The position numbers were made by a program, and so were the translations under genes. Below the pieces are notes generated by a model. It was not told the origin of the DNA. It saw only the letters and a program-made list of their open reading frames with translations, and did no database searches. 64,000 nucleotides of DNA from Allopseudospirillum japonicum (GTDB lineage: Bacteria; Pseudomonadota; Gammaproteobacteria; Pseudomonadales; Halomonadaceae): contig NZ_FNYH01000002.1 of NCBI RefSeq assembly GCF_900108915.1, forward strand, positions 186,001-250,000, given 5' to 3'. Positions within the stretch are counted from its first letter, which is position 1, and each line of letters opens with the position of its first letter. This document shows positions 15,983-24,175 of the stretch, piece after piece.

Positions 15983-16474
15983 TTAAGGATGAGGCACTTG
16001 GAAGTCAAACCAGGTACCTAACCAGCCCTGCGGAGTTTTAAATAAAATACGTGCGCGCCAAACCATATCTTCATCAGTGCAAATACTTAAAATACCCTCA
16101 CCTGTATACAAATGATCACTCTTCCGGGATAAGGGGTATCTATTAATTCCCATATACATATCACGGCCTTGGAAATCCAAGATGACCTCTTGTACTTTGG
16201 CTAATTCTGTATGTACTTCAATAGGAATGGGCGTGAGCACTTTTAAGCTATTGGGTGGCACGGTTAGGCGTACTTTGGCAGAATGGATCTGGCTTTCACA
16301 ACTCCCTTGTGTTTCTAAAGCACAGTCAGTTTCAGGAGGAAACCAGCGCACTTGTGGTTCTATGCTGATCTCTTGTGTATGTTCGATTAAATACCAACCT
16401 GCAACGACTAAAGTCATCAAGGTGAGTAGCATTAAGAGATTCAAACGCCAATGTGAAGATTTGCTTTGAGTCAT
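15983..16474 (-). CDS. Membrane-anchored periplasmic protein in the copper operon, function unknown
   Basis: 163 residues: a short cytoplasmic tail, one transmembrane helix (about 10-27), then a periplasmic beta-rich domain with three cysteines (positions about 51, 59 and 131). No family recognised with confidence. It is the first gene of the unknown-SCO-PCu(A)C operon, with a 21-base gap to the SCO gene, so a part in copper delivery or oxidase assembly is likely by association. Conserved-looking features are the double Met in GRDMYMGINRYP and the C-terminal WRARILFKT strand. These Met residues could touch copper; that is speculation. Confidence 0.65.
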   Translation of the reverse strand: MTQSKSSHWRLNLLMLLTLMTLVVAGWYLIEHTQEISIEPQVRWFPPETDCALETQGSCESQIHSAKVRLTVPPNSLKVLTPIPIEVHTELAKVQEVILDFQGRDMYMGINRYPLSRKSDHLYTGEGILSICTDEDMVWRARILFKTPQGWLGTWFDFQVPHP

Positions 16475-16572
16475 GCGGAGTCTACATAAATTAGTGCAAA
16501 AAGCATGATAGCAAATAGAGGCGGTGTCTAGACTGTGACATCTTGCCGCACCTGATCAAGGTCCTAGCCCGT

Positions 16573-16595
16573 CCTCACCCCAATCAGGGGCGAGG
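16573..16595. repeat. Palindrome CCTC-CCCC / GGGG-GAGG
   Basis: Arms of 9 with one mismatch around a 5-base loop, downstream of the LOV gene. The same C-rich/G-rich style appears at the left end of the decayed IS element (49165-49184), so it may be a relic end or a REP-like palindrome. A terminator role is less likely, as no T tract follows. Confidence 0.45.
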
Positions 16596-16623
16596 TTATC
16601 TCTCAAATCCCCTTGCCTGCGCT

Positions 16624-17040
16624 TTAAGAAGCTTGAGCGAGTGTATGGCGTAAGTGCATCAGTTCAGTAACATCTTTTTGCACGCCTATGTAATAAGTGA
16701 GCTGATCTTCTTCGTTATACACGGGGGTAATAGAGAGCTCATTCCAGAACATGGAACCGTCTTTGCGGTAGTTACGTACAATCTCACGACACGCTTGACC
16801 TGCTTGAATGGCAGCGCGAATTCTATCGAGTGCTTGTTGATCTCTATCATCACCCTGCAAAAAACGGCAATCTTGATACAAGATTTCATCTGCGCTATAG
16901 CCGGTGAGTTTTTCAAAACCTTTATTCACATAAATCAGCACATTGTCATCCCCTTCCTGCTCTGCGATGACAATACCATCCTCTGAATTTTGCACAATAC
17001 GCTCTAATAGCTTGGGGTCCAGCATGGGTAAAGTTGGCAT
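16624..17040 (-). CDS. Short LOV blue-light photoreceptor
   Basis: Flavin-binding PAS/LOV domain with little else, like the short LOV proteins of Pseudomonas putida. The photoactive Cys58 sits in YQDCRFLQG (canonical NCRFLQ with Asp for Asn). Other flavin-site residues are present: Asn90 and Asn100 (RNYRKDGSMFWNELS) and the signalling Gln121 (YYIGVQKD). A short C-terminal helix would mediate dimerisation. The frame extends to 17082, but ATG 17040 has a GAGG about 10 bases upstream and gives 138 residues, close to the known short LOVs. No output domain is present, so it acts by protein contact. It is divergent from the type IV pilus cluster across a 247-base spacer. Confidence 0.93.
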   Translation of the reverse strand: MPTLPMLDPKLLERIVQNSEDGIVIAEQEGDDNVLIYVNKGFEKLTGYSADEILYQDCRFLQGDDRDQQALDRIRAAIQAGQACREIVRNYRKDGSMFWNELSITPVYNEEDQLTYYIGVQKDVTELMHLRHTLAQAS

Positions 17041-17287
17041 TGAGTTCGGCCTCAAAGTGTACTGAAGATGAAACAGAGACAAAATGTCTTCCGAGTGTGT
17101 GATAAGCGCGCGTCTTTACCAAGATGTATTTTTACGTGTTTATATAAAGGTTTTGTTCAATTAAATATACCTTTATGTGTACCTGTGTCAGTATTTGTCA
17201 TTAGTATCTCAGAGTAAAATCCATTATCTTAATGCTTAATCTAGGGAAGAAATACCTACCAGATATTGACTAACTTGATTTCAGGAG

Positions 17288-17812
17288 ATGCGTGTGTGCC
17301 CACCTCAGGTTAGGATGCGCCCAAACTTACGGCAAACTGGCTTTACCTTTATAGAGTTGATGATCACCCTGACAATTTTTGGTTTGCTCTCAACAATGGC
17401 CGTGCCTAGCTTGCGTAGCTTTATTCTCAACAATCGTATGTCAGCCTATACCTCTGATTTAGTACATTCTTTAGCACTGGCGCGTACGGAAGCGATTAAA
17501 CGTGCAGTCCCTATCCAAGTGTGTGCTTCTAGCGATGCAAGTACCTGTTCAGATAATGGTGACTGGTCACAAGGCTGGATTATACGCACCCTAGACGGAG
17601 ATATCATCCAAAGCCTACCCGCATTAAACGAACAGTCTAGCCTGAATGCAGGTGCTGCCAGTTTAACATTTCAGGCAAATGGTTATCTGCAAGGCACGGG
17701 GACACAATTTAACCTTTGTGATGATCGCGGAACACCTGATGCAAAAGTGATCCAAGTCAACGCACTTGGGCGGGCTTATCAGGATGCTTCTTTGACTGCC
17801 AGCTGCCCTTAA
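17288..17812 (+). CDS. Type IV pilus minor pilin, FimU/FimT (GspH-like)
   Basis: Minor pilin that primes type IV pilus assembly at the tip. Class III signal G|FTFIELMITLTIFGLLS, then a GspH/FimT-type domain with two Cys pairs (CASSDASTC; NLC...SC). The start is uncertain: ATG 17288 overlaps a CAGGAG SD, so GTG 17294 (6 bases after the SD) or ATG 17315 (leader of 9 residues) may be used. It is the first gene of the fimU/T-pilV-W-X-Y1-E order found in Pseudomonas and relatives. The stop overlaps the in-frame upstream ATG of pilV. Confidence 0.88.
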   Translation: MRVCPPQVRMRPNLRQTGFTFIELMITLTIFGLLSTMAVPSLRSFILNNRMSAYTSDLVHSLALARTEAIKRAVPIQVCASSDASTCSDNGDWSQGWIIRTLDGDIIQSLPALNEQSSLNAGAASLTFQANGYLQGTGTQFNLCDDRGTPDAKVIQVNALGRAYQDASLTASCP

Positions 17813-17826
17813 TGGAGAAACCTTGT

Positions 17827-18390
17827 ATGTCCAAGTCTTTATCCTCACAAACAGGGTTTGGTTTTTTAGAAGTGCTGATTGCGCTTGTGGTAATTTCTGT
17901 GGGCGTAATGTCTATGGCGGGGCTGCAGGTTAATAGTAGCCATACCAATTTTGATGCTTTGCAGCGTAATTTAGCAGTCGCTTTAGCTGAGGATATGTTA
18001 GAGCGTATGCGTTTGAATCCGAATGTGTTAACACGCTATGAAGAGGAAAATTTAGGCCAAGCGAGTCTTTCCAAGCCGACCTTGTGTGAGGGCGTGAATA
18101 CGACCTGTTCTGAAAATCAAATGGCGGCTTATGATCTTTGGCAGTGGGAAAGTGAGCTTGATGGTATAGCTGCTCAGATTGATGGGAAGGATGTCGGGGG
18201 CCTGCTAGCACCTAGTGCTTGCATTCGTACTAATGACGAGCAAGTACAAGTCGTGGTGGCATGGCGAGGCCGTACGCCAGTACCGCAAAATGACCTAGAT
18301 GATTGTGGTGCGGGTTTAGGGCGTTATGGTACCAATGACGATTTAAGACGTTTAGTGGTGCTGAACTCACGTATCCATCGGATTGATTAA
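17827..18390 (+). CDS. pilV: Type IV pilus minor pilin PilV
   Basis: Minor pilin of the priming complex. The N terminus SSQTG|FGFLEVLIALVVIS is the expected leader and helix, and the following VGVMSMAGLQ is a common PilV pattern. The body carries four cysteines. The ATG at 17827 is chosen because GGAG lies 9 bases upstream; the frame also opens at 17812, overlapping the previous stop (TAATG). Followed by pilW after 12 bases. PilV works with FimU, PilW, PilX and PilE to recruit PilY1 to the tip. Confidence 0.9.
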   Translation: MSKSLSSQTGFGFLEVLIALVVISVGVMSMAGLQVNSSHTNFDALQRNLAVALAEDMLERMRLNPNVLTRYEEENLGQASLSKPTLCEGVNTTCSENQMAAYDLWQWESELDGIAAQIDGKDVGGLLAPSACIRTNDEQVQVVVAWRGRTPVPQNDLDDCGAGLGRYGTNDDLRRLVVLNSRIHRID

Positions 18391-18402
18391 AGGCCAGTAA
18401 AC

Positions 18403-19410
18403 ATGATGCTGAAAATATCCGCACAAAAAGGGTTTGGTCTTGTTGAGGTTATGATCGCCTTAGTTTTAGGTTTATTGCTTTCTTTGGCGGTGAGCGAAGC
18501 TTATGTGACCTCCTCACGGGCTTATCGTGCAAATGAGCTACAAGCACGCCTACAAGAAACAGGACGTTTTGTACTCTCTTATTTAGCTGATGAGCTAAGA
18601 CAAGCCGATTATTGGGGGCGTGCGATAGATCCCTATTTAGTGGATAACTTTTCGGTCAGCGGCGATTGTTTAGGGCCTTTGGGTCTGAATATTACAGGGG
18701 TAAGTGCAAAACCAGAAGATGACCTAGTGCAGCCCCTTGCTGTAGTGAGTGTTGAAGGAACAACAGCCAATATTCCAAGCTGTCTACCACAAGCGGCAAG
18801 CTCTGCTAATGGTTTGCCACCAAGAGATATTATCAGTATTCGTTATGCTGGTGCCCAAGTAACGCCACCTTTGGCAGCAGGTGTGTATGTCAAATCCTTT
18901 AATAATGAAATGCTTATTTTTAGCTCAGGTGGCGGGAGTCCGCCAAGCGAACCTAGCAACGCAGATAACAACCAGGATATTTGGAACTATGTGGCGAATA
19001 CTTTTTATATCCGTACGCAAGGCGATCAGGTTGAACTAGCGCGTTTACGTTTGGATGCCAGTGGCCTGAGTGTGCAACCCTTATTAGAAGGGATTGAAGG
19101 TCTACGTATTTTATGGGGCTATGATGGTGATGCAGGGGATCCAAGCATACGTGCTGATGGTGCTGTGGACCAATATATTAATGCCAGCCAAGTCCCTAAC
19201 TGGCAACGTGTGATCGCAGCACGGATTTATGTTTTAGTGCGTAGTGAAATACTTGGTGGCTATACAGATACTCGTACTTATCAGCTAGGTGATGTGAGTG
19301 TGAATGCTTTTAATGATAACCGCTACCGCCTTGTGATGAGCAAAACTGTGACCTTGCGTAACCTACGTCTGCGTAATTATCGCCAAGGTCTCATGCTGGA
19401 TACGAATTAA
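18403..19410 (+). CDS. pilW: Type IV pilus minor pilin PilW
   Basis: Large minor pilin (335 residues). Leader AQKG|FGLVEVMIALVLGLLLS, with the usual Glu at +5, then RLQETGRFVLSYLADELRQADYWG, a well-recognised PilW stretch, and a variable C-terminal domain ending in VTLRNLRLR. Two ATG codons (18403, 18406) are equally possible. Lies between pilV and pilX with short gaps, so it belongs to one operon. Function follows from family knowledge: part of the tip complex that supports pilus assembly. Confidence 0.92.
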   Translation: MMLKISAQKGFGLVEVMIALVLGLLLSLAVSEAYVTSSRAYRANELQARLQETGRFVLSYLADELRQADYWGRAIDPYLVDNFSVSGDCLGPLGLNITGVSAKPEDDLVQPLAVVSVEGTTANIPSCLPQAASSANGLPPRDIISIRYAGAQVTPPLAAGVYVKSFNNEMLIFSSGGGSPPSEPSNADNNQDIWNYVANTFYIRTQGDQVELARLRLDASGLSVQPLLEGIEGLRILWGYDGDAGDPSIRADGAVDQYINASQVPNWQRVIAARIYVLVRSEILGGYTDTRTYQLGDVSVNAFNDNRYRLVMSKTVTLRNLRLRNYRQGLMLDTN

Positions 19411-19430
19411 TAAATATGAGGAGAAGTGCC

Positions 19431-19922
19431 ATGAAACAACAACAAGGTATGGTGCTGGTTATTGGGCTAATTTTACTTTCTGGATTGGCTATCTTGGGGA
19501 TTTCTGCCACTTCGAGTTCTATGTTAGAACTTAAAGTCTCTCGTAATGCAGAAGTGACAACAGATACCTTTCAAAATGCAGATGCAATTATTAATTCCCT
19601 ATTAAACTGGGAACGCAGTGAGCTTGATTACCCTTTTAGAAAGCTGGAACGTGAAGGGCAAATACGTAATGAAGTGATCGACAATCACAATGTTACCGTC
19701 ACTTTTTTAAAAAGCGAAGAAAAGTGTGAAAATGATACTTTAAAACGGATTTTAGGTGTGGATGCTTACCGCGCTGCTTGTAAACACTTTGATATAGATA
19801 TTAATTTGCAACAAGGTAGTAAACAATTACAAGCAGGCTCTCACTTAGTACAGGGTGCAGCAGAAGTGACTATTAATGCTGGTACCATGGATTCTTTGCA
19901 TTATTCTAATTCTGACTCCTAA
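19431..19922 (+). CDS. pilX: Type IV pilus minor pilin PilX
   Basis: Minor pilin with the GspK-like replacement of the pilin signal: KQQQG|MVLVIGLILLSGLAILGISA, lacking Glu5 in the usual context. Residues such as TSSSMLELKVSRN continue the typical PilX N-terminal helix. ATG 19431 has a strong GAGGAG SD 7 bases upstream; ATG 19416 is part of that SD and is unlikely. Length 163 residues. A pilY1 gene follows 26 bases later, the standard partner order. Confidence 0.9.
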   Translation: MKQQQGMVLVIGLILLSGLAILGISATSSSMLELKVSRNAEVTTDTFQNADAIINSLLNWERSELDYPFRKLEREGQIRNEVIDNHNVTVTFLKSEEKCENDTLKRILGVDAYRAACKHFDIDINLQQGSKQLQAGSHLVQGAAEVTINAGTMDSLHYSNSDS

Positions 19923-19948
19923 TCATCCGTATTAAGGGAGATAAATTA

Positions 19949-22900
19949 ATGAAATCAGTCGTTCTATTTTTGGGTGTGTTTTTATTTGGCAGTGCCCATA
20001 CCTTATTTGCAGATGATACAGAAGTTTATCGTTCTGCATATGATATTGAAGACTTGGGCGGTCGCCCGCAGGTGATGGTCGTTTTTGATACTTCAGGGAG
20101 TATGGGGTCAGGTATTCCAGGTGACTGGAGTACTAAACGTATTGACGTTGCTAAAGAGGTAGTGACAGCACTGATAGCAAATAACCCTGAGTTAGATTTT
20201 GGCCTTGCGATTTTTAACCGTAATTATGGTAGTGCTTATGATGGTGGGCGTATTATTTATGGGTTACCAGGTTCTAATAATAAAGAGCAAGGCCCGCAAG
20301 AACGCCAAGACTTGATTGATATGGTCAATAAGTTAAAAGCCAATGGAAATACGCCGCTTTGCGAAAGTATGTATGAAATGTATCGCTATTTCTCAGGATC
20401 TAGCCCTGAGTATGCGCCACCAGATAATAAAATTTATAATGGAAACCCTAAAAGAGACAAAAGCGTAGAGTCAGGTGGAAAATATAAAACCCCGTTCCGC
20501 CCCTGTGAAAATCTTTATGTAGTTTTAATGACTGATGGTGCACCCACCTCGGATACGGATGCAGACGCTAAAGTAGAGGCTTTAATTGGTAAAGATTGCA
20601 ATAAATCAAATAGCTTAGGCGGCAGCAACTGTATGGCTGAGCTAAGCGAGTATATGCGCACTCAGGATATTAATAATGACCCTAGCGATGGGGTTCAACA
20701 GGTGCTGGTTTATACGATTGGCTTTACCACAAATCAAACGCTGTTAAGTGCGACGGCCGCGCCACTGAATAGCGATAAAATTAATAATGGTAGTGGTTAT
20801 TTTACCGCAGATAATGCAGAGGAATTAGAATCTGCCTTTGAATTTATTGTCGCTGATATTCTTTCTCGAGGCACCACCTTTTCAGCACCTGCGGTTTCTA
20901 CCGCCTTTTCTGATCAAACACAGAGCTTAAATAAAATTTATGTACCCCGCTTTTTACCTCGTAATGAACCCCGCTGGAGCGGTAATATTAAATTATTGAA
21001 ATTTGATGAAGCCACAGGTTTGCTCGTTGATCAGTATGATAATGCTGCTATTAATACGGATACAGGTGAGATTAAAGAAAGTGCTGTACCTTTCTGGAGT
21101 AATGCCAGTGATGAAGGCGACAATGTAGAAATGGGCGGCGCTGGTGCGCTGTTAGTGAAAAAAGTTGAAAATGCGGGGATTAGTGCACGCCATCTCGTGA
21201 CCAATACAGGGAATCAAGGCGCATTAGAAACCTTTGATACAGAAAATCCGCGTTTAGACGCGCAATTTTTTAGCTTACCGGAAGATACAAGCGCCAAAGA
21301 ATTAGAAGACCTAATCCGTTGGGCTTCTGGTGAGGATGTTGCTGATGAAGATGAAGACCCAACAACTAGAGCACGTCCTTGGATTGTTGGAGATATTTTA
21401 CATTCTAATCCGGTGGCCATTAATTATGGTGGCAATACAGAAAAAACCGCAGATCTTAAAGTGATTTTTGGGACCAATGCCGGCTTTTTGCATATTCTTA
21501 ATGGAGATACAGGGCAAGAAATCAGTGCCTTTACGCCAAAAGAGTTAGGTTATTTGCATCGTATCTTACAAGAAAATACGCCGCTAGATATTGCTGAATC
21601 GAGTGATGCAGAACCCACAGATGTGATTTATGGCACATCACCTTATAACTTATTAGGTCCTTGGCTACCCTTTAGTACAATATCTGATGATAAAAGCTGT
21701 ATGAATCAAAAGGATGCTGCAGATTTATTGGCAGAACGTGGTTATATTGCCCATTCAGAAACCCCGAAAGGCAGTAAAAAAGATTCAGGCTACAAAGATG
21801 GTTTTTATTTGCGTGTGCAAAATGGGGTGAAAATTAGTGGCTTAGGTCATAGCAGTAATTGCTTAACGCCTTATGTCAATGATATTCCCAGTGCTTTTAC
21901 CGATGTACGCTCACAATTATATTACAGCTGCAAACCTGGTAATGATTGTGGTGTTGATGAAGGGAATTTGAAAAAAGATGGCTTTTTGTATACACGTCAA
22001 TATTTAGAAAATATTGGGGCGATCCCGCCTTCTGGTTCAGGGGATGGCCGTCGTCACCCTTATGGTATTGATGGTGGCATTGGCTATGTGCGTTATGATG
22101 CCAATGATGATGGTGTTATTACTTCAGGCTCAGGCGATAAAGTCGTGATTGCCTTTGGCTTACGTCGTGGCGGTCGCCACTTATATGCTTTAGATATTAC
22201 TAACCCTAATCAGCCTCAGCTACTTTGGCATATCAACCATATGACGCCAGGTTTTGCCGAGCTTGGACAAACTTGGACCACCCCCGCGCCGGCGCGCATT
22301 CCTGCTTATGATAATCCTGTGTTTGTGATTGGTGCAGGGTATGATACCAACAAGGACAAAGTAGACACGGGCATTATGGCGCAATTGGGTACAGACGATA
22401 CCATGGGTCGGGGTATCTATATTATTGATGCTTACACAGGTGAGCTTGTGTGGTCTGCCCTTGCGGAAGGTGCTGGTGGTACCTTGAGCGTTAAGGGGTT
22501 AAAAGACAGCGTGGCGGCTAATGTCAGTGTTTATGATACAGATTATGATCGTCGTGCTGATCGGATTTATTTTGCCGATACAGGCGGTAACGTATGGCGT
22601 GCCAACCTGGTTGGTGATTTAAAAAGTGCATGGACGGTTGATCATTTTGCCCGTTTAGGACGTCATGATAATGCCAGTACCACGGAAGATAGACGCTTTT
22701 TTAATCGTCCTAATCTGGTGTCTGTATTTGTGAAAGGCAAACCAGCCGATTTAGTCGTACTGGGAAGTGGTGATCGTGCACACCCGAAAAAACAAGGGAC
22801 AGACAATCACTTTTTTGTACTAAATGATCGTGATGGTGGCCCACGTCCGTTAGAGTTGGAAGATTTGGTCAACGGCACCAATCAACTGGTTGATTACAAA

Positions 22901-23347
22901 GCAGATGATTTTGATGGTTGGTATCTGCATGTGAGCCAGCCTAACCTGAATGGCGGTCATCATATGAAGGTGCTAGGAGAATCTGTAGTGCTTTATAACA
23001 CCTTGTTCTTTTCTGCTTATGAGCCGGATTTATTAGGTGATGGGATTTGTAAACCAGCCATTGGTAAAAGCCACTTGTACGCACTGGATCTTTTCACCGC
23101 ACAGGCCGCTAAAGATAGAGGGACAGATACTGTAGATGACAGTGCACGCAGCACAGAAGCGGGTTCTTACATTGTTGGTACACCAGCACTGGTAGTCCGC
23201 GAAGGGGATGTGTATTTACAAGGTACGGGTAAGGCTGTGGCTTCTGATATGGTTGAGGAAGACCGTGCTAATGAAAAAGGCGGACTGACCAACCCGAAAG
23301 CACGTAATCGTGTTGTGCCGACCTATTGGTTTGAACAAACCGATTAA
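19949..23347 (+). CDS. pilY1: Type IV pilus tip adhesin/mechanosensor PilY1
   Basis: Large pilus-tip protein that promotes extension, surface sensing and adhesion. Signal peptide to about residue 21. Von Willebrand A-like domain with the MIDAS DTSGSMG (Asp47) and later MTDGAP. The C-terminal half is the PilC/PilY1 beta-propeller (starting around residue 500), with repeated TGE and DITNP strands. A calcium loop of the DTDYDRRAD type is at about 863-871, followed by the conserved GGNVWRANL; this position binds calcium in P. aeruginosa PilY1 and controls twitching. A second Asp-rich loop (DANDDGVIT) lies near 717. Length 1,132 residues is typical. A terminator follows. Confidence 0.95.
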   Translation: MKSVVLFLGVFLFGSAHTLFADDTEVYRSAYDIEDLGGRPQVMVVFDTSGSMGSGIPGDWSTKRIDVAKEVVTALIANNPELDFGLAIFNRNYGSAYDGGRIIYGLPGSNNKEQGPQERQDLIDMVNKLKANGNTPLCESMYEMYRYFSGSSPEYAPPDNKIYNGNPKRDKSVESGGKYKTPFRPCENLYVVLMTDGAPTSDTDADAKVEALIGKDCNKSNSLGGSNCMAELSEYMRTQDINNDPSDGVQQVLVYTIGFTTNQTLLSATAAPLNSDKINNGSGYFTADNAEELESAFEFIVADILSRGTTFSAPAVSTAFSDQTQSLNKIYVPRFLPRNEPRWSGNIKLLKFDEATGLLVDQYDNAAINTDTGEIKESAVPFWSNASDEGDNVEMGGAGALLVKKVENAGISARHLVTNTGNQGALETFDTENPRLDAQFFSLPEDTSAKELEDLIRWASGEDVADEDEDPTTRARPWIVGDILHSNPVAINYGGNTEKTADLKVIFGTNAGFLHILNGDTGQEISAFTPKELGYLHRILQENTPLDIAESSDAEPTDVIYGTSPYNLLGPWLPFSTISDDKSCMNQKDAADLLAERGYIAHSETPKGSKKDSGYKDGFYLRVQNGVKISGLGHSSNCLTPYVNDIPSAFTDVRSQLYYSCKPGNDCGVDEGNLKKDGFLYTRQYLENIGAIPPSGSGDGRRHPYGIDGGIGYVRYDANDDGVITSGSGDKVVIAFGLRRGGRHLYALDITNPNQPQLLWHINHMTPGFAELGQTWTTPAPARIPAYDNPVFVIGAGYDTNKDKVDTGIMAQLGTDDTMGRGIYIIDAYTGELVWSALAEGAGGTLSVKGLKDSVAANVSVYDTDYDRRADRIYFADTGGNVWRANLVGDLKSAWTVDHFARLGRHDNASTTEDRRFFNRPNLVSVFVKGKPADLVVLGSGDRAHPKKQGTDNHFFVLNDRDGGPRPLELEDLVNGTNQLVDYKADDFDGWYLHVSQPNLNGGHHMKVLGESVVLYNTLFFSAYEPDLLGDGICKPAIGKSHLYALDLFTAQAAKDRGTDTVDDSARSTEAGSYIVGTPALVVREGDVYLQGTGKAVASDMVEEDRANEKGGLTNPKARNRVVPTYWFEQTD

Positions 23348-23358
23348 TTGATTTTTAT

Positions 23359-23383
23359 AGCCCCTTGAAGCAAGGGGCTTTTT
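23359..23383 (+). terminator. Terminator between pilY1 and pilE
   Basis: Perfect 9-base stem AGCCCCTTG / CAAGGGGCT with a 3-base loop, then a T run. It would separate, at least partly, transcription of the minor-pilin/pilY1 genes from pilE. Confidence 0.9.
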
Positions 23384-23405
23384 CTACTGAAGGACCTTTG
23401 TGATT

Positions 23406-23795
23406 ATGTATAAGCGCCACCTTGGGATGACCCTGATCGAATTAATGATAGTGGTTGCTATTGTGGGTATTCTTGCTGCTTTTGCTTATCCAAATTACCA
23501 AGAGTCTGTGCGTAAATCACGGCGTGCAGATGGACAAGCTTTGTTGTTACAAGCAGCGACTCGTCAGGAAGAATATTTTAATGTGCATCGTACTTATGCA
23601 GATACCGTGCTTAAGTTGTATGGCACTAACAGCAAAAAATCGAATGATGAGCACTATACGTTAAATATTAGTGCTTGTGCTGGTGGGATTGATGAATGCT
23701 TCCGTGTAACGGCTACGCCGCAAGGTTCGCAAGCTGTGGATGGGGCTTTATGGATGCAATCAGATTTACAACGCGGCCCAACAGAAAAATGGTAA
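23406..23795 (+). CDS. pilE: Type IV pilus minor pilin PilE
   Basis: Pilin-like protein of the priming complex. Leader MYKRHLG precedes [25 protein letters not shown]; the pattern ending in [17 protein letters not shown] is characteristic of PilE. Two cysteines ([10 protein letters not shown]) form the D-region loop. The start could also be GTG 23400, which is 5 bases from the AGGA SD; ATG 23406 is 11 bases away. The preceding hairpin suggests some independent expression. 129 residues. The TapY2-like gene follows directly. Confidence 0.9.
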   Translation: MYKRHLGMTLIELMIVVAIVGILAAFAYPNYQESVRKSRRADGQALLLQAATRQEEYFNVHRTYADTVLKLYGTNSKKSNDEHYTLNISACAGGIDECFRVTATPQGSQAVDGALWMQSDLQRGPTEKW

Positions 23796-23810
23796 ATGGG
23801 AGAGATCATC

Positions 23811-24119
23811 ATGCGTGCTTTGGTATTCTTTGCTTTAACCTGTATGACGAACTATGCAGCGGCAGTTGATTTTACTCCCTTGGCAGAAGGGGAATATACG
23901 GCTTATAAATGCTATGTGAGTGCCTCAGATGGGCAAAATTATGTGCGCTTTGCGGATATGCAAGACTTGGAAACTGCCAAAAAATCCATTCAAGGACTTG
24001 GGATTGAGACCGACGAAGGCACCCAGTTGATGGTATTGGATTTCTTGGAGTGTACGGAAGCAAGCAAACTCTTTATTAATCCACAAGCACGCAAACTCGA
24101 CGAAGAAACCCCAAGATAA
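23811..24119 (+). CDS. Small exported TapY2-like protein at the end of the pilus cluster
   Basis: 102 residues with a signal peptide (cleavage near YAAA). The mature part is short, with two cysteines (YKCYV and LECTE), and ends in LDEETPR. This layout, small and exported with 'Y.CYV' near the start and 'LDE.TPR' at the end, and encoded next to tip pilins, resembles TapY2 proteins of Shewanella and Aeromonas pilus clusters; I make that match from memory. ATG 23811 follows a GGGAGAG SD; the frame also opens at 23796, touching the pilE stop. Role in pilus assembly is inferred from location. Confidence 0.6.
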   Translation: MRALVFFALTCMTNYAAAVDFTPLAEGEYTAYKCYVSASDGQNYVRFADMQDLETAKKSIQGLGIETDEGTQLMVLDFLECTEASKLFINPQARKLDEETPR

Positions 24120-24137
24120 CTGTTAGAATCAGCAATA

Positions 24138-24165
24138 AAAAAGGGCACTTTTCAGTGCCCTTTTT
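24138..24165. terminator. Bidirectional terminator between the pilus cluster and acuI
   Basis: GGGCACT / AGTGCCC stem flanked by six A on the left and five T on the right, so it can end transcripts arriving from either side. Confidence 0.92.
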
Positions 24166-24175
24166 GCATTCTTGA

